From the NCBI GenBank assembly GCA_002410065.1, contig DHQB01000025.1:47824-111823 (forward strand): a stretch of 64,000 bases of DNA. Reading direction: 5' to 3'. The notes under the pieces are model-generated. The model was given only the letters and a program-made list of their open reading frames with translations, made no database searches and was not told the DNA's origin. The DNA is from Bacteroidales bacterium UBA5349. GTDB taxonomy: Bacteria > Bacteroidota > Bacteroidia > Bacteroidales > Tenuifilaceae. Position 1 is the first letter of the stretch. The number at the start of each line of letters is the position of its first letter. Positions 1 through 8,215 of the stretch are shown piece by piece. The translations under genes and the position numbers were made by a program.

Positions 1-1119
1 ATTAACGGAGTGCAAGTACTTTTTTTCCTTGGTGGAATTGCCATCTCGATAGGAATTTTTACTTACAGCAGGCGCGTTATGGAGACTCTGGGGAAAGGTA
101 TTCTTGACCTAACCCCCGAAGCTGCATTTGTAGTGATTCTTGCACAAGCATTGGTGTTATTCCTCTTCTCATCGTCTAGTTTTTCTGCTTTTCTAGATAG
201 TATTGGACTCCCTCCATTCCCTCTGGTTCCGGTATCGAGCACTCAGATTGTCGTGGGTGCTGTAATGGGCATTGGGATAATAAAGGGAGGGCTGGAGATT
301 AAGTTTAAACTGCTAAGAGGTATAGGTATTGGTTGGCTTACCACTCCATTAGCTGCTGGTTTTTTAACATACTTAGCATTATTCTTCGTGCAAAATGTTT
401 TTGGACTAGAAGTTTCCAGTACAATTGATCTGGTTGAAGAATTAGCCAATCCATCAAAGGAGGGTATTGTTAGCCATCTCGATCTAACTGTTCCTGCCAT
501 TATGCTAATTATTTTTGTCCTTTTAGTACTTCTTGTTTATCTGGTTCTTAGGCAGCAAAAGTTGCGACTGAAGGCTGAAAATCAAGTGTTACATCAACAA
601 AACCAATCTTACACCTCATCAAAAGCATTAAATGAGTTGGAAATTAGGGCTATTCAGATGCAAAACACCATGCTCACCAACAAGTTGGAACTAAAAAGGC
701 AGGAGTTAAACACCATTTTGATGAACATTAGTGAACAGAGAACGTTTCTTGAAAACATTGCCATTGAACTTTGCCGGCTTATAGGCATACCCGATATTCA
801 AAAACGTGATGCTAAGCTCAATGAATTAACTCTTTTACTCAGGCAAAGGATGTCATTTACCAAGGAAATTGACGATTTTTACGAGCGAATAGATAAAACC
901 CATAAAAATTTCCAACTCGTCCTAGTTGAGAAATTCCCCGATCTCACTGATAATGAAAAGCGATTAGCCATGCTCTTAAGGCTAAATTTTGCCTCAAAAG
1001 AAATTGCCACTCTTATGAATATAACGCCAAAAAGTGTCGAAATAGCACGATATCGTTTGCGCAAGAAATTACAACTTAAGGAGCGGGAAAATCTGACTGA
1101 ATTTCTAAAATCATTATAG
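1..1119 (+). CDS. PiT-family phosphate permease fused to coiled coil and LuxR-type HTH (5' end outside window)
   Basis: The frame is open from base 1, so this is the C-terminal part of a longer gene; the GTG at position 10 is probably internal. Residues about 1-185 are hydrophobic and carry PiT/PHO4 features: an RRVMETLGKGI segment, the PVSST signature followed by VGAVMGIG, and a last membrane helix near residue 175. The family couples inward phosphate transport to a cation gradient. Residues about 190-300 are charged and probably coiled coil. From about residue 315 to the end there is a helix-turn-helix like that of LuxR-type output domains (LTDNEKRLAMLL, SKEIATLMNITPKSVE, RYRLRKKL). The porin gene starts 26 nt downstream. 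Permease and HTH are in one uninterrupted frame. A regulatory role is inference. Confidence 0.8.
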   Translation: MNGVQVLFFLGGIAISIGIFTYSRRVMETLGKGILDLTPEAAFVVILAQALVLFLFSSSSFSAFLDSIGLPPFPLVPVSSTQIVVGAVMGIGIIKGGLEIKFKLLRGIGIGWLTTPLAAGFLTYLALFFVQNVFGLEVSSTIDLVEELANPSKEGIVSHLDLTVPAIMLIIFVLLVLLVYLVLRQQKLRLKAENQVLHQQNQSYTSSKALNELEIRAIQMQNTMLTNKLELKRQELNTILMNISEQRTFLENIAIELCRLIGIPDIQKRDAKLNELTLLLRQRMSFTKEIDDFYERIDKTHKNFQLVLVEKFPDLTDNEKRLAMLLRLNFASKEIATLMNITPKSVEIARYRLRKKLQLKERENLTEFLKSL

Positions 1120-1145
1120 TATTTTTAATTTAAAACCCTTAACTA

Positions 1146-2729
1146 ATGAAAACAAAACGGACCCTTTTAACGCTCGGTATGCTGGTAACAACGGTTTGCC
1201 TAATGCAAGCACAAACCCGAAATATTTCGGGTACAATAACTTCTGACGTTGATGGCAAGCCCATCTCCGAAGTTACAATTCAACTGAAAGGCGCTAAAAC
1301 TGCAGTTACAACCAACGAGCAAGGACATTATACCATTGCTGTTGATCAAAATTCCTCGGAAATGCTTGTCTTTACTCACCCTAGCTACGACGATTTGGAT
1401 ATCAGCGTGATTAGCAAATCACGACTCGATCTGACAATGACTAGCAACGTACGTACAAATCAGTATGGCCAAGTTGTTGGACGTAAGGCCTTGAGCCCTG
1501 AGGCTCGCGATGGCATTCTTACACTTGAATCTAAGGACAAGTCGTTTAAATTCTGGGTTGACATGCGTTTAAATATCGATTTCACAAAACATTTCGATAA
1601 CTACGACAACAGTATTTCAGCTACTGGAAATGCGGCTGATGCTATTCAACTTTCCGATGGGGGCCACATCCGCAGGGCTCGTATTGCCTTTAAAGCACAG
1701 GTATCGGAAAAATGGTATGGAGAGATAGATATTGATTTTAGAGATTTAGAGCTCGATTTAAACGATGTTTACCTGAAGTATTCGGCCAACAACAACCTTG
1801 ACATTAAAGTCGGGCATTTCCGTGAGCCTTTTGGCATGATGACAAATACGACTTCGCGCTACGTATCCTTTATGGAAAGACCTTTAAGTTCCGAATTTGA
1901 CCCAAGTCGTCATCTAGGGATAGGCGTTTTATATTCTCACCCTCGTTTTACCACTGGGGTTGGTATTTTTACCGACGAGGCCCTCTCTATTGAGGCTAAG
2001 GATGTTGTTCGTAAACAGCAGGCTGGAGTTGAGTTTAGCAAGGCTATCACCGGTCGTATTATGGGCTACGCTTTAAACAAGGATAATCTTACTTTAGGTC
2101 TGGGCGTAGGAGCTTCATATCGTACTCCTCAAATTACCGACGAAGGTTTTAACACGGTTCGGGTTAGGGGAAACGATGAGAACCGCACATCCCAAAAAAG
2201 ATTTTTGGATACTGATGCAGTGAAAAATGTGAAAAATATTATTCTCGCCAATGCTGAAGTGGCCTTTGCCTACAACTCACTCCGTGTGCAGGGCGAATAC
2301 AAAATGATGACTCTGGATAGAGGACCTATCTACACTGATATCAACTATACAGGGCAAAACCTAAACGATGCCAAGTATAGCGGGTATTATATTGAAGCTG
2401 CATACTTCCTATTTGGTGATAAGCAAAATTTCAACTATAGCGATGGCGAGTTTACCCGCGTAAACCCAAAGTCGAAAAGAGGAACTGTTGAAATTGCTGC
2501 TCGATACAGTACAATCAATCTAAACGATAAAAAAGCAGCTGTTTATGGAGGCGAAGGCAAGATTTCAACTTTTGGTGTAACATATTGGGCAAAAACCAAT
2601 GTAAGGATTGTTCTTAACGCAGCCTATGTTGACCACGATAAATATGCAAGTACAAAATATAACTGGGCAGTTCCAGCAGATGGTTACGACTACGTTTGGG
2701 TTGGAACTCGATTTGAAATTGACTTTTAG
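1146..2729 (+). CDS. Phosphate-selective porin O/P-like outer-membrane protein with N-terminal CarboxypepD_reg domain
   Basis: A signal peptide (about residues 1-22, ending near MQAQ) is followed by a CarboxypepD_reg-like beta-sandwich (about 24-100; NISGTITSDVDGKPI, TTNEQGHYTI). From about 125 the sequence is that of the OprO/OprP porin family: a GGHIRRARIAFKAQ segment, KVGHFREPFGM, and alternating beta strands to a C-terminal phenylalanine (FEIDF), as expected of an outer-membrane barrel. Family members form anion channels, some phosphate-selective. The adjacent PiT-type permease suggests that phosphate crosses the outer membrane here and the inner membrane through the neighbour; this is inference, since OprO/P homologues in Bacteroidota are not all phosphate pores. 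The N-terminal sandwich is more usual on SusC-like transporters than on this barrel family. Confidence 0.8.
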   Translation: MKTKRTLLTLGMLVTTVCLMQAQTRNISGTITSDVDGKPISEVTIQLKGAKTAVTTNEQGHYTIAVDQNSSEMLVFTHPSYDDLDISVISKSRLDLTMTSNVRTNQYGQVVGRKALSPEARDGILTLESKDKSFKFWVDMRLNIDFTKHFDNYDNSISATGNAADAIQLSDGGHIRRARIAFKAQVSEKWYGEIDIDFRDLELDLNDVYLKYSANNNLDIKVGHFREPFGMMTNTTSRYVSFMERPLSSEFDPSRHLGIGVLYSHPRFTTGVGIFTDEALSIEAKDVVRKQQAGVEFSKAITGRIMGYALNKDNLTLGLGVGASYRTPQITDEGFNTVRVRGNDENRTSQKRFLDTDAVKNVKNIILANAEVAFAYNSLRVQGEYKMMTLDRGPIYTDINYTGQNLNDAKYSGYYIEAAYFLFGDKQNFNYSDGEFTRVNPKSKRGTVEIAARYSTINLNDKKAAVYGGEGKISTFGVTYWAKTNVRIVLNAAYVDHDKYASTKYNWAVPADGYDYVWVGTRFEIDF

Positions 2730-2791
2730 AAATATATCTTTTAATTAGTTTTCTTAATTTAATATTAATCAAGCACTTAACAATTACAAGT

Positions 2792-3679
2792 ATGAGAAAT
2801 TTTATGATTAGCGCAATGGCTATTGCCTTGCTAGGTACAACACTTGTCTTTACAGCATGTGATGATGAGGATATAAAGAATGCACCCCTTATCCAAAACA
2901 CAACGATATCAGGGAGTCAGGTTGGACCCTTTACCGTGTCGGCTACTATTATTGATGACAATGGCGACCTTAAGAGTGCCGAGCTTTTCTACAAAAAGAA
3001 CGACGTGGCTACTTTTACAACCGTTAACATGACCAAAGGTGAAAACAATGTTTACGCTGGTGTAATCCCTGCACAAGACCAGGGTGATATTATTTACTAC
3101 TACATTAAAGCGGTTAACTCTGTAGATCTGATTACCTACGACCCAGCCAATGCACCCACAACTACCTACCAGTTTGATGTAACAGGTGTTGATTACTCTA
3201 GCATAGTTCTTAACGAAATTTGGGCTGGTGGACCAACTGATGAGCATAAATTTATCGAGTTGCTAAACACCTCCACTGAGGCCATAAACATCTCTGGCAT
3301 CTACTTCGAGCGTAATGCCGAAGGTAATGTTGGTACAATCCCTGATGGAACAACCCTTGCCGCAGGTGCATATTACATACTGGGTACTAAAAATAACACA
3401 GAAAACCCTAACGACCCCAGTGCACCTTATGATAGTTCAATATCCAAAGGATTCTCTGCAAAAAAATCAATCCTCTTTAAGATGTTCTCCCCCTCTGGAA
3501 ATGTTATAGACATGTTCTTGCGCGGATCTGAAGATAACCTGGATGCTACAATTTCTGATCTTGCACCAGGATCATACTGCAGAATACCTAACGGAACTGG
3601 AGGATGGAAAGTAGTAACTAATGCTACTCTTAGAGCAGTAAACGATGAAACTGGAGCTGCTGATATTCCTAACGAATAG
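2792..3679 (+). CDS. Lipoprotein with lamin-tail domain
   Basis: The protein has a lipoprotein signal with lipobox FTAC (Cys23) followed directly by acidic residues (CDDED), resembling the signal that sends Bacteroidota lipoproteins to the cell surface. Residues about 30-130 form an Ig-like beta domain (VSATIIDDNGDLKSAELFYK). Residues about 138-245 fit a lamin-tail (LTD) domain: VLNEIWAGG, KFIELLNTS, INISGIYFER and ILGTKN in the family's usual order. LTD domains occur in extracellular nucleases, phosphatases and adhesins, mostly as accessory modules, and no enzyme domain is attached here. It follows the porin by 62 nt and may share its transcript. The exact role is unknown. Confidence 0.75.
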   Translation: MRNFMISAMAIALLGTTLVFTACDDEDIKNAPLIQNTTISGSQVGPFTVSATIIDDNGDLKSAELFYKKNDVATFTTVNMTKGENNVYAGVIPAQDQGDIIYYYIKAVNSVDLITYDPANAPTTTYQFDVTGVDYSSIVLNEIWAGGPTDEHKFIELLNTSTEAINISGIYFERNAEGNVGTIPDGTTLAAGAYYILGTKNNTENPNDPSAPYDSSISKGFSAKKSILFKMFSPSGNVIDMFLRGSEDNLDATISDLAPGSYCRIPNGTGGWKVVTNATLRAVNDETGAADIPNE

Positions 3680-3733
3680 TGATTATAACTATAATAGAGT
3701 TTGATTTTAGTATAAACTTTTAAATAAATTATT

Positions 3734-3909
3734 CAGAAGGGTGTTCATTAAGTAGCTTTTACCAAACCAAAGCAAATTGCCTGCCTTATATTTATTGAAT
3801 TAAGGCAAGCACAGCTAGAAACGTTGATTTTAAAATCATGCTGAGTCTTTATTTCTTCTAGGAAACGGATAAAGCATAATGGTTAAGCAGCTTAATGAGC
3901 ACCCTTCTG
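3734..3909. repeat. MITE-like element with 25-bp imperfect terminal inverted repeats
   Basis: Positions 3734-3758 and 3885-3909 are inverted repeats matching at 22 of 25 positions, beginning CAGAAGGGTG on each strand. They enclose about 126 bp of AT-rich sequence with a small internal hairpin (GCCTTA near 3782 against TAAGGC near 3801). There is no open frame inside and no clear target-site duplication. The right end lies 20 nt before the next start codon, so the element may supply the leader or a promoter of the CYTH genes. A long regulatory hairpin is the alternative reading. Confidence 0.55.
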
Positions 3910-3928
3910 TTTTTTAACTTAAACTTAT

Positions 3929-4573
3929 ATGAGTAAAGAAGAGTTGAAAATTGGCGAAATTTCAAAACCCCGTTTTGAATTTCGTTCCTTCGGTCAAGAT
4001 TTCGATGAGGCACACTACCGCATGTCACGTCTATCAATGCCTGTTCCCGAAAAAGTGTGGGAGCGCTACTCAGAGGAAATTTATATCCTTTCAAAAACCA
4101 ACGATATTAACAACACAAAGATTCGTGATGGCAAAATGGATATAAAAACCTTTGTGAAAACCGTTGATGGGCTAGAGCAGTGGAATCCGTTGATGAAGGG
4201 AGAGTTCCCGATCAAAGTTTCAGTTCTTAAAGACGAGGTTTTCCCTGCATTTCAGGTTTCAATGCCAAGTCTAACCAAAGACGTTTACACATACGATGAG
4301 TTCATTGCAATCATTAAAGAGCATCCCGACCTACAGGCAGTACGAGTAAGCAAAGAGCGCTATGGTTACATGGTAAATAATACCATTTGCGAATTTGGAA
4401 TTGTTAAAATCAATGGCGCACAGGTTGTAACCATAAATTCCGAATCAACTGAAGTGGAAGATATCAAAAAAACCATTAAGGATATTGGTTTAGATGGTGT
4501 TGAAAACATCAACTACTTACAGGCAATAAAGCGAGTTATTGGAATGATTGACAAACCCTTAGCAAACGAATAG
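3929..4573 (+). CDS. Divergent CYTH-like protein
   Basis: A soluble protein of 214 residues without signal peptide. The segments RFEFRSFG (about residue 15) and NTKIRDGKMDIKTF (about 60-74) resemble the first acidic/basic strand and the Arg/Lys-bearing strands of CYTH triphosphate-binding tunnels. Residues about 120-200 contain further beta strands and helices (ERYGYMVNN, CEFGIVKING). The gene immediately downstream, 3 nt away, encodes a clear CYTH protein, which supports a related function and a shared transcript. The canonical ExExK motif is not intact, so phosphohydrolase activity is uncertain; it may bind a nucleotide or polyphosphate, or partner its neighbour. The family assignment rests on motif pattern only. 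Confidence 0.55.
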   Translation: MSKEELKIGEISKPRFEFRSFGQDFDEAHYRMSRLSMPVPEKVWERYSEEIYILSKTNDINNTKIRDGKMDIKTFVKTVDGLEQWNPLMKGEFPIKVSVLKDEVFPAFQVSMPSLTKDVYTYDEFIAIIKEHPDLQAVRVSKERYGYMVNNTICEFGIVKINGAQVVTINSESTEVEDIKKTIKDIGLDGVENINYLQAIKRVIGMIDKPLANE

Positions 4574-4576
4574 ATT

Positions 4577-5044
4577 ATGGCACAGGAAATTGAACGTAAA
4601 TTTTTGGTGAAGGGCGAGTTTAAACCTTTGTCCAATAAGCAAACTCGTATTACACAGGGTTACCTTTCATCGGTTCCAGAGCGCACGGTTAGGGTTCGCA
4701 TAAAGGGCGATAAAGGGTTTATAACCATAAAGGGTATTGGCAGCCAATCCGGCGCAAGCCGTTACGAGTGGGAAAAGGAAATTCCGGTTGAAGAGGTGAA
4801 TGAACTGCTAAAAATTTGTGAACCAGGCGTAATTGATAAAATCCGATATCTAGTAACAGTTGGTAAACACACCTTTGAAGTAGATGAGTTTTTTGGTGAT
4901 AATCAAGGCCTTACTGTTGCGGAAATTGAGTTAAATTCTGAGGATGAAGCATTTCAGAAACCAAGTTGGCTTGGTGATGAGGTAACAGGCGATGCAAAGT
5001 ATTACAACTCAATGCTAATGAAAAACCCATATACAAAGTGGTAG
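4577..5044 (+). CDS. CYTH domain protein, probable inorganic triphosphatase
   Basis: This 155-residue protein is a complete single CYTH domain. It starts with the diagnostic ExExK motif (EIERKFLV, residues 4-11) and continues with the expected strands: TQGYLS, RTVRVRIKGDKGFITIKG, RYEWEKEIP, KIRYLV, FEVDEFFGDN and VAEIEL. CYTH enzymes bind triphosphates through Glu, Arg and Lys side chains inside a beta tunnel and need divalent metal; bacterial single-domain members are commonly tripolyphosphatases or thiamine-triphosphatase-like enzymes. The gene lies between a divergent CYTH-like gene and an SLC13 carrier, and two genes beyond a putative phosphate porin, so a polyphosphate or triphosphate role fits but is inferred. 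Confidence 0.88.
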   Translation: MAQEIERKFLVKGEFKPLSNKQTRITQGYLSSVPERTVRVRIKGDKGFITIKGIGSQSGASRYEWEKEIPVEEVNELLKICEPGVIDKIRYLVTVGKHTFEVDEFFGDNQGLTVAEIELNSEDEAFQKPSWLGDEVTGDAKYYNSMLMKNPYTKW

Positions 5045-5074
5045 AAAAAGGTATTTAACCTAAGTTTTTTTTCA

Positions 5075-6712
5075 ATGAACAAGGAAAATAGTAAAATAAG
5101 CACTTACGGAGACAATGGAGACGACCACTTTGACCCGTTGGATATGCACAATTATAGAATTGAGCAACTTCCGGTAAGGGACAAATCGAGTTTTGAAAAA
5201 TGGCTGGGTATAATTGGTATTCCTCTGTCAATTATAGTATTCATCCTATTTGCCGTTGTGTTCGACCTCCCATTCCTTCAGAATATTAATCCAGAAAATC
5301 TCGATGTAAAGGCACAAAAAGAGTTTCTGAGAATTGGAACAGAGGCTTTTACCCAAAGTAATGCCTACATGTTAGCCATATTTTTAGGATCAATTATCTT
5401 ATGGATGACACAGGCAATTCCTAATTATCTTACCTCATTAATTCTGATAATATTATTAGTGCTCACCGGGGTTCTCCCAGAGAAAGAGGCATACGCTCAA
5501 CTTGGGCATCCGGTAATGTGGCTTAATATCATGTCGTTTGTGCTCGCCAGTATGCTTGTTGAAACAGGAGTTGCCAAGCGCTTTGCGCTTTGGTTTATTC
5601 TTAAGTTTGGCAAAAATGCTGGAACTATTTTCCTTAGTTTCATTGTTATTAACCTTATTCTGTCGGCTTTTATCTCGGCAACAACAGCTAAAGCGGCCAT
5701 TCTTCTCCCTATATTCATGGTAATTGCTGCTATATATGGGGCTAGGCAGGGTAAAACACGCAATAATTTTGGCCGAAGCATTGTTCTTCAAAATCTTTTA
5801 TATATTAATATTGGCGCTGGCGCCTTTGTTACTGGCTCAGGTGCGAATCTGTTAGCTGCAGCACTTATTGGGGGTGCTATAGGAGGTTCTGTGTACTTCT
5901 CCGATTGGCTCTTTGCCATGTTCCCCATGATGGTAGGACTCATGCTTATTGGCTATATTCTAGCCATGAAAGTTTTCTTCCCGCTCTCGTCAGAGGAAAG
6001 ATTACCCCAGATTAAAGGCGGAATGCAAAGGCTAAATGAAGAGTATGTTAAGCTAGGGAAAATAAATTTTCAAGAGGTTAAGGCAATAGTAATCTTTTTA
6101 ACCATTCTAGCTTTTTGGGCTACCGATAGGCTACATGGAATAAGTGCAACTGCAGTTGCATTTGTTGGTGCCATTGTGGGGCTACTACCCCGGATTGGAA
6201 TTATTAAATGGAACGATGTTGATATCCCCTGGCACTTGCTCCTTTTCTCGGCAGGAGCATACACACTGGGAGCTGGACTAGCCATTACCGATCTTCCCCT
6301 TTTAAGCGTAAATGCATTTTTTGACAGTATAGGGATAGGCGACAAAACACATTTTTGGAAACTATACATACTCCTTACTGGGGTTATGGTGTTCAGTGCG
6401 CTTATTTTTCAGTCCAAAACCATGCGGGCGATGATCTTCATCCCAATTTCTATTGGCGTTGCCAATAGATTTGGTTTTAGCGTTATAAGCCTTGCACTAC
6501 CTGTAGCATTCATGATTGAACATGTGTATGTACTTCCTTTCAACAGCAAACCAGCAGCCTTACTTTATGAAACCAATCAGTACAGCTTAACCGATACCTT
6601 TAAGTATGGCATTACCATGATGACAATTGCGTGGATATTAATTATTGTTGCGGGTGAAACTTGGTTCCGTTTTCTAGGTATAACACCAAACGGAGTATTT
6701 GCATTTTTCTAA
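5075..6712 (+). CDS. SLC13/DASS-family sodium-coupled anion symporter
   Basis: A polytopic inner-membrane protein of 545 residues with a hydrophilic N-terminal extension of about 45 residues and roughly 11 membrane helices. It carries the two family repeats with Ser/Asn/Thr motif regions: SATTAKAAILLPI in the first half and a QSKTMRAMIFIPI segment in the second, with TGSGANLLAAAL between them. DASS carriers import dicarboxylates, sulfate or, in some lineages, phosphate with sodium. The SNT motifs are altered from the usual dicarboxylate form, so the substrate cannot be read from sequence. It follows the CYTH gene by 30 nt and precedes a chemoreceptor by 29 nt, suggesting one operon. Confidence 0.85.
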   Translation: MNKENSKISTYGDNGDDHFDPLDMHNYRIEQLPVRDKSSFEKWLGIIGIPLSIIVFILFAVVFDLPFLQNINPENLDVKAQKEFLRIGTEAFTQSNAYMLAIFLGSIILWMTQAIPNYLTSLILIILLVLTGVLPEKEAYAQLGHPVMWLNIMSFVLASMLVETGVAKRFALWFILKFGKNAGTIFLSFIVINLILSAFISATTAKAAILLPIFMVIAAIYGARQGKTRNNFGRSIVLQNLLYINIGAGAFVTGSGANLLAAALIGGAIGGSVYFSDWLFAMFPMMVGLMLIGYILAMKVFFPLSSEERLPQIKGGMQRLNEEYVKLGKINFQEVKAIVIFLTILAFWATDRLHGISATAVAFVGAIVGLLPRIGIIKWNDVDIPWHLLLFSAGAYTLGAGLAITDLPLLSVNAFFDSIGIGDKTHFWKLYILLTGVMVFSALIFQSKTMRAMIFIPISIGVANRFGFSVISLALPVAFMIEHVYVLPFNSKPAALLYETNQYSLTDTFKYGITMMTIAWILIIVAGETWFRFLGITPNGVFAFF

Positions 6713-6741
6713 TTTTAATAAAATTTGAAAGGATTTAAGAT

Positions 6742-8196
6742 ATGGGACAACTACTGAAAAATATGAAGATTAGCACTAAGCTAAATTTATTATTTGGAAT
6801 TTTCTTGGTTTTTGCCCTTATCTCTCTTTATGCCCTTTATAAAAGTCAAATTAATAAAACCTTTAGCGACACCCATTCCTTCATGACCGAAAGCATGCAT
6901 GATATTAATGAAATTATGCATTACGTGGATAACTTTACAGAAGAATCGGGTTTTACCGAGGAAGACTATAAATTACTTAAACCCTTTTTTAGCAAAAAAA
7001 CTTACTATAAAACTGGTTATCCTTTTTTAGTTACCCGATCGGGTGACTACCTTATTCACCCTAATAAAGAGGGCACAAACGAACTTGATTCCAAGAATCA
7101 TACATCTAGACTAACGTATGGAGAGGGTTATGGATATTTCAGGTACAACTACTCCGTTGATGGTAGGCCAAAGTGGCAATACGTTGGTTATTTCAAGCCC
7201 TACGATGCCTACGTTACTGTAACGTTTTATGAAGATGAACTTTTTGAAAACTTGTTGCGCTTAAAAGTGCTTTTTATTGCATTCTCAGCTCTTTCTGTTA
7301 TTTTAATGCTAGTACTGCGAGTTTTTATTAGGAAAATAGTAAGAGACCTTAGAAAAGGAGTGGAGTTTGCTGTAGAGGTTTCTAATGGCAATTTGTTGGC
7401 AGAAGTGGATATAAAACAAAACGATGAGATTGGGGACTTGGCTAATGCGCTTAGAATGATGGCAGCAAGAATTAGAGATATTATTGAGACCGTTAAAACC
7501 ATTTCTGAAAACATGCTAAATGTAGGTGAAGAACTAAATTCATCAGCTATCAATTTCTCTGAGGCTTCAAGACAGCAGGCATCAGCAGCTGAAGAAATTG
7601 GCTCATCAATGGAAGAGATGTCCTCAAATATTAGCCAAAATACTGAAAATGCTAAAAGCGCCAACAAAATATCGGGCGGCATAGCATCAGGATTAAAAAT
7701 GTTTGAAACAACGTCGTTGGAAAGCCTCTCTTCCATTAAGAATATCTCTGAAAAAATTCACATTATCAACGACATTGCTTTTCAAACCAATATACTAGCA
7801 CTAAACGCAGCGGTTGAAGCCGCAAGAGCTGGCGAATTCGGAAAAGGGTTTTCAGTGGTTGCATCCGAAGTAAAGAAACTGGCAGAACGCAGTAAGGTGG
7901 CAGCCGACGAAATAATTCTGCTTGCTTCAAGTAGCCTTAATGTCACAAAAAAGTCGTCGGAATTAACGGCACAGCTTATTCCCGACATTGTAAATAGTGC
8001 ATCTCTTATTCAGGAGGTATCTTCGGCAAGTATAGAGCAAAATGCAGGGGCAAACCAAATTAATACTGCGATACAACAACTTAGCCAAGCTACTCAACAA
8101 AACGCTAATTCAACGAAAGACCTTGTTACTAGCTCTGAAGAGCTAAAAAAACTTGCTGAGGAGTTAAATTCAATGATAAGTCATTTTACGCTTTAG
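6742..8196 (+). CDS. Methyl-accepting chemotaxis protein with Cache-type sensor
   Basis: Order of domains: a short cytoplasmic start, membrane helix about 13-32, a periplasmic sensor about 33-175 with the PFLVTRSGDYLIHPN pattern of single Cache domains, membrane helix about 177-197, HAMP about 197-250, then a four-helix signalling hairpin to residue 484. The hairpin tip is canonical (IAFQTNILALNAAVEAARAG, then GFSVVASEVKKLAERS). Such receptors control a CheA kinase, but no che gene is present in the window. The gene follows the SLC13 carrier closely, so it may sense the same or a related ligand; this is inference. Since the organism is probably a glider or non-motile, output could be other than flagellar. 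Confidence 0.9.
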   Translation: MGQLLKNMKISTKLNLLFGIFLVFALISLYALYKSQINKTFSDTHSFMTESMHDINEIMHYVDNFTEESGFTEEDYKLLKPFFSKKTYYKTGYPFLVTRSGDYLIHPNKEGTNELDSKNHTSRLTYGEGYGYFRYNYSVDGRPKWQYVGYFKPYDAYVTVTFYEDELFENLLRLKVLFIAFSALSVILMLVLRVFIRKIVRDLRKGVEFAVEVSNGNLLAEVDIKQNDEIGDLANALRMMAARIRDIIETVKTISENMLNVGEELNSSAINFSEASRQQASAAEEIGSSMEEMSSNISQNTENAKSANKISGGIASGLKMFETTSLESLSSIKNISEKIHIINDIAFQTNILALNAAVEAARAGEFGKGFSVVASEVKKLAERSKVAADEIILLASSSLNVTKKSSELTAQLIPDIVNSASLIQEVSSASIEQNAGANQINTAIQQLSQATQQNANSTKDLVTSSEELKKLAEELNSMISHFTL

Positions 8197-8215
8197 CTTA
8201 ACACGAATAGTTATT

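Noticed and set aside
7227..7736. Antisense frame of 169 codons inside the chemoreceptor gene
   Set aside because: It is the complement of the HAMP and signalling helices and has no start signal or family match.
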